A stretch of 64,000 nucleotides of DNA from Paralvinella palmiformis (taxonomy: Eukaryota; Annelida; Polychaeta; Terebellida; Alvinellidae). Positions 27,208-43,689 of the stretch are shown one piece after another; positions within the stretch are counted from its first letter, which is position 1; the number at the start of each line of letters is the position of its first letter. Location: assembly GCA_025642065.1 (NCBI GenBank), contig JAODUP010000853.1:186001-250000 (forward strand), given 5' to 3'. Below the pieces are notes generated by a model. That model was not told where the DNA came from and made no database searches. It saw only the letters and a list, made by a program, of their open reading frames with translations. The translations under genes were made by a program, and so were the position numbers.

Positions 27208-27499
27208 TATATATGAAAGTAAATAATCTAACATTTTACATTTCTTAACTCAGAAACATGATTGTCAAGAAGGATTAATGTTTTATAGGAAAATAATAGT
27301 CGCTGAGCCAGTATCGGCAATGATATGTATGTTGCTTGGCATTATGAATTAATAGAAGCATATGATAATCATGATGATTTTATTATTATTATATCATCAT
27401 GGGCCATCTTGGTTCACTAATCTGACCATCAGACCAGCGGTTTGGTAAATGTTATTTAAGAACTTCTGTTGTATATAATATAGTAATAGGGACACACAA

Positions 27500-27834
<335 letters not shown>

Positions 27835-28300
27835 CACCATAAATGCCACTATCCATACCAGGAAGATATTATATACAGGAAATTACAAACGTTATCACAA
27901 CACGTCAACAGTTTCGACAACAATATGTCGGAAGTAGCGTTGATAAACACTAAATACATTAAGGAATGCTATGAAGAGATCGATATTTGATTAGTGACAC
28001 CAAGAAACGTATGATCAAAATTCCGGCTCATTTGTATAGGTTACTCATTTATATTATGTTGTTAAATATTGAACTCTTCTTCAACAACCGGAACAGAAAC
28101 AGGTACTGCTCTAAACGTAATAATTTAGAGGGTACTGATAATTTTTTTTTCTTCCTTACCTAGCATGTATCTTGTCATTAGTTGATCAATATAAACTATA
28201 ATTGAAAATGTGACCCTTTGTAGAAGCTCCAATATTTGTAGGATTTCACGTTCAACGAAAAATATTGTTTAATAAAGTGGTAATTTTGATATGTCTGAGA
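27835..28300 (+). repeat. Direct repeat with 37455-37960
   Basis: Homologous over about 470 bp ('gttactcatttatatt.tgttgtt', 'aataatttagag.gt.ctga', 'tgtcattagtt', 'tgtagaagc..aatatttgta'). Both copies follow a long microsatellite, so the unit probably includes it. No coding content. Confidence 0.85.
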
Positions 28301-28775
28301 ATGATAGTATGATAGATGTCCAAGCTTCATGAGGAGCCATTTTTCAATAATTCATAATATTCGTCTGAGAGTGTTGTATGTCATCATAAGCTATTTTAAT
28401 AGTAAATTCAGTAACACATTAGCACCCAGGGGGAATTTTAATCCCTTTGTTGTCCAAAGGAATATATAGTAAAAAGATGATTTTATATTATACATGGTAC
28501 ACATTGTTAATTGGTGTTAATATTCGTATTTCAGTGAATATTCGAGGCTTTTAACACCAGAGGGCACATCATTTGCTGACACTCTAAACCTAGTATATTG
28601 ACGAATGTGACGGATATACCATTTAGTTGGATGACATTAAAAATAGGGCATAATCCATTCGTTATTTATGATCAAAATTATTAATTTAATTAATCATGTT
28701 TTATGGGATGTATAGGAACTTTAATGAGTGATACCTGGAAATTATTAATCTAAATAAAGACAATGTTTGCATTGC

Positions 28776-28956
28776 TTTTGATTACTAACTTCAAAGAAAC
28801 CTGACCTATGCTATGAATGCTACATATTCAGAAATATTTCATCCACTTAATTATATTTTAAATACGTAAATGTTTACTGTGGTAACACAAATCTTACCAT
28901 TGTTAATTGTGGGTAGATATTAACGGGAACAAAAATTAGGTACTTTCCGTTAAAAG
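28776..28956 (+). repeat. Left 181-bp flanking repeat of the P/Q array
   Basis: Nearly identical to 35064-35245 on the same strand, with about five differences by eye. Each copy is followed by (TA)n(TG)n and then P-family sequence. Confidence 0.95.
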
Positions 28957-28959
28957 GTC

Positions 28960-28961
<2 letters not shown>

Positions 28962-29048
<87 letters not shown>
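28962..29048. repeat. (TA)n(TG)n head of the P array
   Basis: (TA)n at 28962-29009, then (TG)n at 29014-29047, directly joined to the first P unit. Confidence 0.97.
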
Positions 29049-29050
<2 letters not shown>

Positions 29051-30345
29051 AGGGTACACAGTAAGAGGCAATAGGCTTAGAGCATCAACATATCTAAACA
29101 TCCTTCGAAACCTACTCTCCATAAATCTAAATACAACTATACATACATTAATCTAAAAATAGAAATGCTCCATACCTCCACATATTGATAAATGTGCGTA
29201 TACCTAAGCATGTGTCTGGTCTATGCCATCAGCCTGTGGGAACCAGCTAATTTCGCTTTTCGTATGCGACAAATATGTCACGCCCACAGAAAGGTACTAC
29301 ATGCGACAAATATGTAAGCGGAAGCACGTAAAAACATACTATTTGATACCACAGCTCGCAACAAACAACACGTGCGCGGTGTGGTTCAATGGTGATTTGC
29401 TACTTTCCCTACTATAAACTATTTTGACACCACAGCTTATATGCATTCATCAGTAATTTTCTGTGGTCCGAAAGAAACCTGTATAAAGTATTTTCGACCT
29501 CCCAGATGCTGACCTCAGCTTTATTCTGGGTTCGAATAACTGAATAATTCCTACCCATATGAATCATGTATCAATACACGTCCGATTAGTCCGGCGTCGT
29601 TCCTCTCTAACCTAAGTGAAAATTCAAGCCCTATATATAACTCCAGCGTGTTAACAAACATTACAGCTTGTTCATAACAAAGAGAATGTACACTAACACA
29701 AAGTATGGACTCACTAAAGCGATTAAACTAAAATAAAAACAAAGTAGCAATACCGCACAATGGATTATTACTGGACTAGAACGAAATATCGTTCAAACCT
29801 GAGTAAATACTATGATTTACTCGAACCTAACAGCTAACCCTCATACGTTTCCGTTCATCACTAAGGGAACGTTCATTCACGCTTAATTTAGCGTCCCTAA
29901 GTATATGCAGTTAGGTGGTGGGATCTAAATTAAAGCGCCTATCCACTTGATCTATTTGACTCATGGTCGAGAACAGCGGATTTCAGGCAGATCTCCGATA
30001 CTGCGAATGACACGTCGGGATTATAATAGCTATACATTTAACACATTTCCTATATCAGTGTAATCTAATTACTCATAATATGGGAAAAACTCTGTCCGCA
30101 GCTTAATACCCATGGAGATGCCTGCTGGAGTAACAAACGACTCCAAGAGTATAATTCCATCAAGCAGCATTGTATGAATTAATAGGTCGTTTTGCCAGAC
30201 CACATAAGAGGACAACAATATAGATTCTACATTATACATAACAAATCTAATAAATCAAACATGTTGCAACAACGACATAACTTTCTTACATTGGTGTAAT
30301 AAGGAATCTGGATGGAAATAGATAAGATGTCTGGCACGGGCAATG
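29048..30345 (+). repeat. P repeat unit 1 (about 1.3 kb)
   Basis: First of two complete tandem units. The boundary is defined by the recurring head 'GGCACGGGCAATGTGCG|TTTTAGGGTACA'. It contains perfect short hairpins: GAGTAAAT (29801-29808) facing ATTTACTC (29815-29822), ACTAAGGGA (29860-29868) facing TCCCTAAGT (29894-29902), and the inner palindrome ACGCTTAATTTAGCGT (29879-29894). No long open frame occurs. I do not recognise the family; no LTR-type TG...CA ends, primer site or terminal inverted repeats were seen. Confidence 0.92.
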
Positions 30346-31647
30346 TGCGTTTTAGGGTACATGCAAAGAGGCAACATGCACAGAGCATCAACATATCTAA
30401 ACATCCTTCGAGACCTGCTTCCATAAATCTAAATACAACTATACATACATTAATCTAAAAATAAAATGTTCCATACCTCGACATATTGATAGATATATGC
30501 GTATACCTAAGCATGTATCTGGTCTACTCATCAGCGTGTGGGAACCAGTTAATTCGCTTTTCGTACGTGACAAATATGTCACGCCCACAGGAAAGCGGCT
30601 ACATGCAGGCTACGTACAAAAAGCGGAAGCACGTAAAAACATACCATTTGATACCACAGCTCGCAACAAACAACACGTGCGTGTGGTTCAATGGTGACTT
30701 GCTACTTTCCCTACTATAAACTATTTTGACACCACAGTTTACATTCAACAGTAATTTTCTGTGGTCCGAAAGAAACCTGTATATAAAGTATTTTCGACAC
30801 CTCAGATGCTGACCTCAGCTTTATTCTGGGTTCGAATAACTGAATAAATCCTACCTATATGAATCATGTATCAATACACGTCCGATTAGTCTGGCGTCGA
30901 AGTTCCTCTCTAACCTAAGTGAAAATTCAAGCCCTATATATAGCCTCAGCGTGTTAACAAACATTACAGTTTGTTCATAACAAAGAGAATGTACACTAAC
31001 ACAGTATGGACTCACTAAAGCGATTAAACTAAAATAAAAACAAAGTAGCAATACCACACAATGGATTATTACTGGACTAGAACGAAATATCGTCTCAAAC
31101 CTGAGTAAATACTACGATTTACTCGAACCTAACAGCTAACCCTCATACGTTTCCGTTCATCACTAAGGGAACGTTCATTCACGCTTAATTTAGCGTCCCT
31201 AAGTATATGCAGTTAGGTGTGGTGGGATCTAAATTAAAGCGCCTATCCACTTGATCTATTTGACCCATGGTCGAGAACAGCGGATTTCAGGCAGATCTCC
31301 GATATTGCGTATGACGCGTCGGGATTATAATAGCTATACATTTAACAAATTTCCTATATCAGTGTAACCTAATTACTCACAATATGGGGGAAAACCCTCT
31401 GTCCGCAGCTTAATACCCATGGAGACGCCCGCCGGAGTAACAAACGACTCCAGGAGTATAAATCCATCAAGCAGCATTGTATGAATTAATAGGTCGTTTC
31501 GCCAGACCACATAAGAGGACAACAATATAGATTCTACATTATACATAACAAAGCTAATAAACTCAAACATGTTTTAATGACATAACTTTCTTACATTGGT
31601 GTAATAAGGAATCTGGATGGAAATAGATAAGATGTCTGGCACGGGCA
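30346..31647 (+). repeat. P repeat unit 2 (about 1.3 kb)
   Basis: Co-linear with unit 1 with only scattered substitutions and small indels. The same hairpins recur: GAGTAAAT (31103-31110) facing ATTTACTC (31117-31124), and ACTAAGGGA at 31162-31170. The small plus-strand frames at 30486-30719 and at the matching places in the other units shift between copies, so they are not conserved coding regions. Confidence 0.93.
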
Positions 31648-32040
31648 ATGTGCGTTATAGGGTACATAGTAAGAGGCAACAGGCACAGAGCATCAACATA
31701 TCTAAACATCCTTCGAAACCTACCTCCATAAATCTAAATACAACTATACATACATTAATCTAAAAATAAAATGTTCCATACCTCCACATATTGATAAATG
31801 TGTGCGTATACCTAAGCATGTGTCTGGTCTACTCATCAGCCTGTGGGAACCAGCTAATTCGCTTTTCGTATGCGACAAATATGTCACGCCCACAGGAAAG
31901 AGGCTACATGCAGGCTACGTAGAAAAGCGGAAGCACGTAAAAACATACCATTTGATACCACAGCTCGCAACTAACAACACGTGAGTGTGGTTCAATGGTG
32001 ACTTCCTACATACATATCATAAACTATTTTGACACCACAG
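31648..32040 (+). repeat. P repeat unit 3, truncated after about 390 bp
   Basis: It follows units 1 and 2 from the shared head to 'gacaccacagttt' and then switches, through a short (TG)n, into the first Q unit at about 32041. Confidence 0.9.
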
Positions 32041-33732
32041 TTTGTGTGTGTGTGCGTGTGTTTTAGCTGTGTATAATAAGGCACAGGCACAGAGAATCTC
32101 GATCCGTGAATTCAAACTCTGGACGTTTCTTCAGGGGACTGAATCCAGAGTGGCGACTTTTCTTGCTGAGACATGTGTAATGTCTCACCAGTCCCTAAGC
32201 CGCCAAGCAAAATCAAAATACGAATCACCTACAGCCGTGGAGTTTGGGTGTAAAACACCCAAGTCAGATCACGGCAGTAGTGAGAATGTTTAGCTTAATT
32301 ATCTAAGCAGCCCTATTTATAGCTATTTTTCAATTGCTGTATCTTTCTTCAAAGCAATACTATATACACCATATAACCCAATTGTCACTGTCTTCAAAGA
32401 TCAGTTTTTACAACGGGCAGGCGTCATGAAGCGACTACTATTAAAACTGTTTATCTTAATTACTATTAAAAGACTGACATCTGCGCTGAAGCAGACCGTA
32501 CTAGCGCGTCATAGCTTCCGTACTGTTTGAACTATGCTATCATTTTCAAACCTGACCTAATTTATGCTATTCTAACTATTGTAGTTCTTAAATGTTATTT
32601 ATGACAAGCAGATTAGAGCTAATCTTGAATGTCATAGTACAAACTGGACATAACTGGACCTAGGAAAGATAAATCTATTCCCACATACAACCAAGGTGAA
32701 TTATATATACAAGTAAACTTGTTATGTAAAACACACCAACCGCGCGAACTGTGTCCAATGCCACCGCTCGAGATGCGATGCAGTGTTTCTATTCCTGAGT
32801 CAGGAGTACTTATAATGCTTTAAGAGCGTACTGTATCTGCTACAGTCATTTAAATGCTGGATAACCAGGCCAAACATCTAAACGGCGTGCCTCCAAAGAC
32901 GCAAATAGTGCACGGAATATATAGCTCTATATCAACTTTTCTTGAATGCAGGGACCGGGAAATATGGTCTCCACGCATAGAAAACGGAACTTTCTCAACC
33001 GCAGCATAATATGCCTTGTGATATTTGCTGGAGGGTCAAATACCTCATAAACATACAAATCCAATAAATACTATGACCTACTCGTCACTATTACATCGGC
33101 GCTTTAGCAGACTGTTATGGCGGAATTGCCGTTCTATATATTAACATTTTCAAATCAGACCTAATGTCTGCTATACAAACTATAATTATAATATAGGGTT
33201 TTATTAATGACAAGGAGACTAAGTAAGCCTTGAATGTCATAGTACAGACTGGACATAACTGGACATAGATAATTCTATTCCCACAAATAACTAAGGTGAA
33301 TTATATATACAATTAAACTTGTTATATAAAATACACCAACCACACGAGCTGTGTCCAATGCCACCGCTCGAGATGCGATGCAGTGTTTCTATTCCTGAGT
33401 CAGGAGTACATGCTTTAAGAGCGTACTGTGTCTGCTACAGTCATTTAAATGTTGGATAACCAGGCCAAACACTTAAACGGCGTGCCTCCAAAGACGCAAA
33501 TAGTGCACGGAATATACAGCTCTAGATCAACTTTTCTTAGAACGCATGGACCTGGAAACATACAGTCTCCACGCACAGAAAAATAAAATCATAACCGCAG
33601 CCTTGTGATATTTGCTGGAGGGTCAAATACCTCATAAGCATACAAATCCAATAAATTCTATGACCTACTCGTCACTAACCCTTTATATCAAATATTACAA
33701 AATTGGTAAAAAGAAAACACGAACCTCAATCT
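32041..33732 (+). repeat. Q repeat unit 1 (about 1.69 kb) with two internal sub-repeats
   Basis: The head (to about 32365) is identical to unit 2. It holds the hairpins GAGACATgtgtaATGTCTC (32168-32186) and TTGGGTGTaaaACACCCAA (32244-32262). Two related sub-repeats of about 600 bp follow; the marker 'gtgtccaatgccaccgctcg' occurs at about 32752 and 33352. A plus-strand frame ends at 32293 (see the 33745 entry), but this copy has no ATG at its start. Confidence 0.93.
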
Positions 33733-35063
33733 CTGGCACGGGCAATGTGTGTTTTAGCTGTGTATAATAAGGCACAGGCACAGAGAATCTCGATCCGTGA
33801 ATTCAAACTCTGGACGTTTCTTCAGGGGACTGAATCCAGAGTGGCGACTTTTCTTGCTGAGACATGTGTAATGTCTCACCAGTCCCTAAGCCGCCAAGCA
33901 AAATCAAAATACGAATCACCTACAGCCGTGGAGTTTGGGTGTAAAACACCCAAGTCAGATCACGGCAGTAGTGAGAATGTTTAGCTTAATTATCTAAGCA
34001 GCCCTATTTATAGCTATTTTTCAATTGCTGTATCTTTCTTCAAAGCAATACTATATAAACCATATAACCCAATTGTCACTGTCTTCAAAGATCAGTTTTT
34101 ACAACGGCAGGCGTCATGAAGCGACTACTATTAAAACTGTTTAGCTTAATTGCTATTAAAAGACTGACATCTGCGATGAAGCAGACCGTAATAGCACGTC
34201 AAAGCTTCGGTACTGTTTGAACTATGTTATCATCTTCAAACCTGACCTAACGTCTGGTATTCTAACTATTGTAGTTCTTAAATGTTATTTATGACAAGCA
34301 GATTAGAGATAATCTTAAATGTCACAGTACAAACTGGACATAACTGGACCTAGGAAAGATAATTCTATTCCCACATACAACCAAGATGAATTTTAAATGC
34401 AACTAAAGTTGTTATATAAAACACACCAACCACACGAGCTGTGTCCAATGCCACCGCTCGAGATGCGATGCAGTGTTTCTGTTCCTGAGTCAGGAGTACT
34501 TATAATGCTTTAAGAGCGTACTGTGACTGCTACAGTCATTTAAATGCTGGATAACCAGGCCAAACACCTAAACGGCGTGCCTCCAAAGACGCAAATAGTA
34601 CATGGATTATACAGCTCTAGATCAACTTTTCTTGAATGCAGGGACCGGGAAACATGGTCTCCACGCATAGAAAACGGAACTTTCTCAACCGCAGCATAAT
34701 ATGCCTTGTGATATTTGCTGGAGGGTCAAATACCTCATAAACATACAAATCCAATAAACACTATGATCTACTCGTCACTATTATAACAATTTACATCGGC
34801 GCTTTAGCAGACCGTTATGGTGGAATTGCCATTCTATATATTAACATTTTCAAATCAGACCTAATGTCTGCTATACAAACTATAATTGTAATATAGGGTT
34901 TTATTAATGACAACGAGACTAAAGTAAGCCTTGAATGTCATAGTACATAACTGGACATAGGAAAGATAATTCTATTCCCACAAACAACTAATGTGAATTA
35001 TATATACAACTAAACTTGTTATATAAAACATACCAACCACACGAGCTGTGTCCAATGCCACCG
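33733..35063 (+). repeat. Q repeat unit 2, truncated at right
   Basis: It begins 'ctggcacgggcaatgtgtg', the same head motif as the P units, repeats unit 1 at an offset of about 1690 bp, and stops inside its second sub-repeat at 'gtgtccaatgccaccgct', where the 181-bp flanking repeat begins. Its hairpins are at 33859-33877 and 33935-33953. Confidence 0.93.
33745..33984 (+). CDS. Doubtful 79-codon open frame in Q unit 2
   Basis: From ATG at 33745 to TAG ending 33984 the frame encodes 79 residues with mixed composition (motifs KAQAQRISIREFKLWTF and SRVATFLAETCVMSHQ). The same frame is present and identical in Q unit 1 (to 32293), but there the ATG is replaced by TG-repeat sequence. I recognise no domain. 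It has no signal peptide or membrane segment. Identity extends about 75 bp past the stop codon, so conservation is not specific to coding sequence. The shared hairpins also lie inside the frame. It may be chance, a remnant of a mobile-element protein, or a true small protein; I favour non-coding. Confidence 0.2.
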   Translation: MCVLAVYNKAQAQRISIREFKLWTFLQGTESRVATFLAETCVMSHQSLSRQAKSKYESPTAVEFGCKTPKSDHGSSENV

Positions 35064-35245
35064 CTTTTTGATTACTAACTTCAAAGAAACCTGACCTATG
35101 CTATGAGTGCTACATATTCAGAAATATTTCATCCACTTAATTATATTTTAAATACGTAAATGTTTACTGTGGTAACACAAATCTTACCATTGTTAATTGT
35201 GGGGAGATATTAACGGGAAGAAAAATATGGTACTTTCCGTTAAAA
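35064..35245 (+). repeat. Right 181-bp flanking repeat of the P/Q array
   Basis: Near-identical to 28776-28956 on the same strand. It abuts the truncated Q unit directly. Confidence 0.95.
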
Positions 35246-35274
35246 AATGTAATGTTATAACCATAAGGTAGTGT

Positions 35275-35277
<3 letters not shown>

Positions 35278-35363
<86 letters not shown>

Positions 35364-35397
35364 TGTGTGTGTTGTGTGTGTCTTTGTGTGTGTTTGT
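35278..35397. repeat. (TA)n(TG)n microsatellite before a P remnant
   Basis: (TA)n at 35278-35324, then interrupted (TG)n to 35397, the same arrangement as at 28962 and 44985-45095. Confidence 0.97.
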
Positions 35398-35640
35398 ACT
35401 ATTTGACACTACTGCTTGTCATAAACACACGGGTGTTGTCAAATAGTAAGCTAACACATACAGGATAGTGGGTGAAAAGAAATATTTACACAATAACATT
35501 GAGGCACCGTAGATGTTTATCTCAGCTTCATTCTGAGTTCGAATATCTAAACAAATCCTACGTATATCAACCGTATGAAAAGAGGTCTGACAGATTTAGC
35601 AACGAAGGTGTTGTCTGAACAGACTGAAAAATAGTTTTGA
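35398..35640 (+). repeat. Diverged P-family copy
   Basis: It aligns with the P-unit segment around 30717-30910: 'ctatttgacac.ac', 'ctcagcttcattctgagttcgaata', 'aaatcctac.tatat.aa'. It is much more diverged than the array copies. Confidence 0.75.
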
Positions 35641-35709
35641 TATGATATAAACATGAAATAATGCCAGTGTTGGTTGAAAGTTGAAATCTGATTCACATAA
35701 TAATTGAGT

Positions 35710-35935
35710 ATTAATTGTTTATATTTAGCCTGAAACTATATTTTAATAACAGGCTTCTCTGTGTTATGACTGTTTAAAAAGATATTATTAATGTTAATAA
35801 TACCAGTGATAATATTTACTTTCTAAATGTTATCCAAAGTGTAAGTTAAAATTGTTTTAATGCCTATATAGTTCTATCGATCAATTTTCTGCACTTTCTA
35901 TAAAGGCAGTCAGCCATCTTGTCTGAGCGACTTTC
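35710..35935 (-). repeat. Inverted partner of 26030-26300
   Basis: See the 26030 entry. The following ACTC repeat (35957-36016) also has its complement, a GAGT-type run, next to the partner at 25960-26010. Confidence 0.88.
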
Positions 35936-35956
35936 TTTTAATTTAACTGCCTGTTT

Positions 35957-36053
35957 CACTCACTCACTCACTCACTCACTCACTCACTCACTCACTCACT
36001 CACTCACTCACTCACTCTCTTTCTCTCGGTTGCTCTTCCTCTCTATCGCTTAC

Positions 36054-36086
<33 letters not shown>
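35957..36086. repeat. (CACT)n and (CT)n microsatellites
   Basis: About 15 CACT units at 35957-36016 and a (CT)n tract at 36058-36086. Confidence 0.97.
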
Positions 36087-36091
<5 letters not shown>

Positions 36092-36227
36092 TCTATTTAT
36101 TTTGTTATCATTCCCCTTTATCTATTTTTGTGAAGGTGTGTATTTAAGTATGAAGATATGTGTGTGTGTGTGTGTGCTTGCGTGTATGTGTGTGCTGAAT
36201 GTTGAATTCGATTGATTTTACAATTAA

Positions 36228-36410
36228 AGATGATTAATGTTTTACTGCCAGTTTTGTGCACAAGGTAAGCTAAATCGGCTGCGCCATCTCCAAATGTAAT
36301 AAAGCGAAGTCAAAGATGAAACACCCTACACATATTCTAACGCCGAGAATCGAACTCGGGTGGTAGTGATAGGTGGTTCAACGGACAACAAATTAGACTA
36401 CGGCTGCGCC
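36228..36410 (-). mobile_element. tRNA-derived SINE, nearly full length, perfect target-site duplication
   Basis: Reverse-strand member of the 10765 family: the B box complement GATTCGAAC-type ('cgaatcgaactc' region, about 36346-36360), 'gcgccattt' at the 5' end and an ATC-rich tail at low coordinates. The 13-bp repeats attttacaattaa at 36215-36227 and 36411-36423 are identical. The tRNA-like head carries substitutions in the A box. Confidence 0.92.
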
Positions 36411-36423
36411 ATTTTACAATTAA

Positions 36424-36774
36424 GGTCACCCCATAAGATATATTTTTATTGCACACATTAGGTGTAGTAGCATTCGAAAATATTAGTATTTGTCTTTCTG
36501 AATATCACATCCACGACGCCATGACAATCTATTTACCCCAAAGTCAATCAAATATATATACTGACTAGAAAAGAGAGACAAACATATATATCATAGGTAA
36601 AGGGAGGAAAGTGAGACAGGTGAAACATAGAGAGGCGGCCGATAGATAGACAAGACTAGGAATACCATAATTCATAGTAATAATCCTTAAAAAAAGGTTT
36701 CCTTCCTATGTTAAATATTAGCATACATATAATGAAGATACTGATTCTATCACGATATGCAAATTTAGGAAATG
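36424..36774. other. Intergenic, nothing recognised
   Basis: About 350 bp without a recognised feature. Confidence 0.5.
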
Positions 36775-37040
36775 TTGATGATAAAATATTATCACCTCAA
36801 TAACTTAACATTTTCTTGTGTTCCAATAAATTAAACATGACCATGTTGTTATCGAGCAGTACTGACTATTAGTGGCTCTACCAATGGGAGACATTGTGTC
36901 ATGTGAATAGTTAACAAGAAAGTCACGTCCACTTCCAGTAGACTTGCATGATGATGGCTATCCATAATAGATTATGTCATTAACTAGATAGTGTTAAGAG
37001 GTGCTGTCTTTTTCATAAATGTAATAAATTGTGCGTCAAT
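36775..37040 (+). repeat. Direct repeat with 25691-25995
   Basis: See the partner entry. The copies differ at roughly one base in 15-20 by eye. Confidence 0.92.
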
Positions 37041-37152
37041 CTAGCCTCATATTATTATTTTACTATTTAAATTAGGAAGTATATTAAGATTCCGAAAATA
37101 TTCTGAAAAGCTGTTTATTTTAAGGTAAAATTCTCAGAATCTTACTCCCCCC

Positions 37153-37414
<262 letters not shown>

Positions 37415-37454
37415 CAACAAATAGTTAGCGAGAAAGGAAAGACACAGAGAGAAT

Positions 37455-37960
37455 AAACCTACCACTTAAGCCATTATCCATAAGTAGGAAGATTTAATTT
37501 TCACGAAAGTACAAAGTTATCACTATAATAAATACATCAGGAAATTCATGAAGAGTTTCAGGATGTAGAGTATCATCATAAAAATCAGAATTCGGTAATA
37601 TTCATCATGCTGAAACATTTGTGTGAAGGCATAATTTGTAAATATTCAGGGGAATATACGATTATTTATAACCTTGTTCCTTTGTGTAACTTACTCATTT
37701 ATATTCTGTTGTTGAATACTGAGCTCTTGTTCAACAACCTTAACATGAAAAGGAACTGCAAAAAAAAGCAATAATTTAGAGAGTGCTGACGAACTTTTTT
37801 CTTCTCCCTTACCTAGCCTCTATTTTGTCATTAGTTTGCTAATATAAACAATAATAGAAAAAAACATATAATTTATAAAAATATGACTCTATGTAGAAGC
37901 CAATTATTTGTAAGATTTCATGTTCAGCGGAAGATAGTATTCATTAAAGTGGAAAAGATT
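37455..37960 (+). repeat. Direct repeat with 27835-28300
   Basis: See the partner entry. The copy order around the P/Q array (25.7-28.9 kb against 35.1-38 kb) suggests that segmental duplication preceded or accompanied array growth. Confidence 0.85.
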
Positions 37961-40355
<2,395 letters not shown>

Positions 40356-40359
40356 TACC

Positions 40360-40440
40360 TCATTACCACTTGAAATTGCACGACCTATTCAGCCTACCTT
40401 TTGTACAAAGGTGACCTTAAGTTATTCAACCAACGTCTTC
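40360..40440 (+). mobile_element. SINE 3' fragment
   Basis: 'cctcattaccacttg...cgacctattcagcctaccttttgtacaaaggtg' aligns with the 3' half of the 10765 SINE ('cctcattacttttgg...cggctcatttagtctacc'). The promoter half is absent. Confidence 0.6.
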
Positions 40441-40486
40441 TCAAAGCTGGAAACTGAGGGTTTTATATTGCCTTTGAAAATCTCGA

Positions 40487-43452
<2,966 letters not shown>

Positions 43453-43689
43453 CTAGTAATCTTGTTGCAGCCTATTATTTTCAGAAAGCACGTTTCCAAG
43501 AATTGCTTCTTTATAGCTCTTGGCACCATTAGCTAGGAAATTGTATTCTCCCTCAAATGTAGTCATAGTTATCAGTTCGTGAACACCTTCATTTGAACCA
43601 TAGTCGGTAATCCTAGCCTTCTCGTGATACATAAACATATCTATAACGTTGAAGTTTAAATATAAATGATTGAATGTTACCAAAGACAT
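43453..43689 (-). CDS. Possible terminal exon or small ORF, unknown product
   Basis: A 78-codon ATG-to-TAG frame on the minus strand with protein-like, charged composition (DMFMYHEKARITDYGSNEG near residues 17-35, NGAKSYKEAILGNVLSENN near residues 54-72), unlike the low-complexity frames around it. The same frame stays open for about 11 codons upstream of the ATG and meets a possible splice acceptor, 'ttgaaacag'. I recognise no family and found no second copy. It could be a last exon of a gene continuing upstream, or a fragment of a retrotransposed gene. Seen: frame and composition. Coding status is inference. Confidence 0.3.
   Translation of the reverse strand: MSLVTFNHLYLNFNVIDMFMYHEKARITDYGSNEGVHELITMTTFEGEYNFLANGAKSYKEAILGNVLSENNRLQQDY

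Noticed and set aside
29048..31647. P units as a pair of long terminal repeats
   Set aside because: They are directly adjacent with no internal region, have no TG...CA ends, and no primer-binding or polypurine site was seen.
32042..32293. 83-residue frame in Q unit 1 as a gene
   Set aside because: It has no ATG before the conserved part; identity with unit 2 extends past the stop, so it is treated as repeat.
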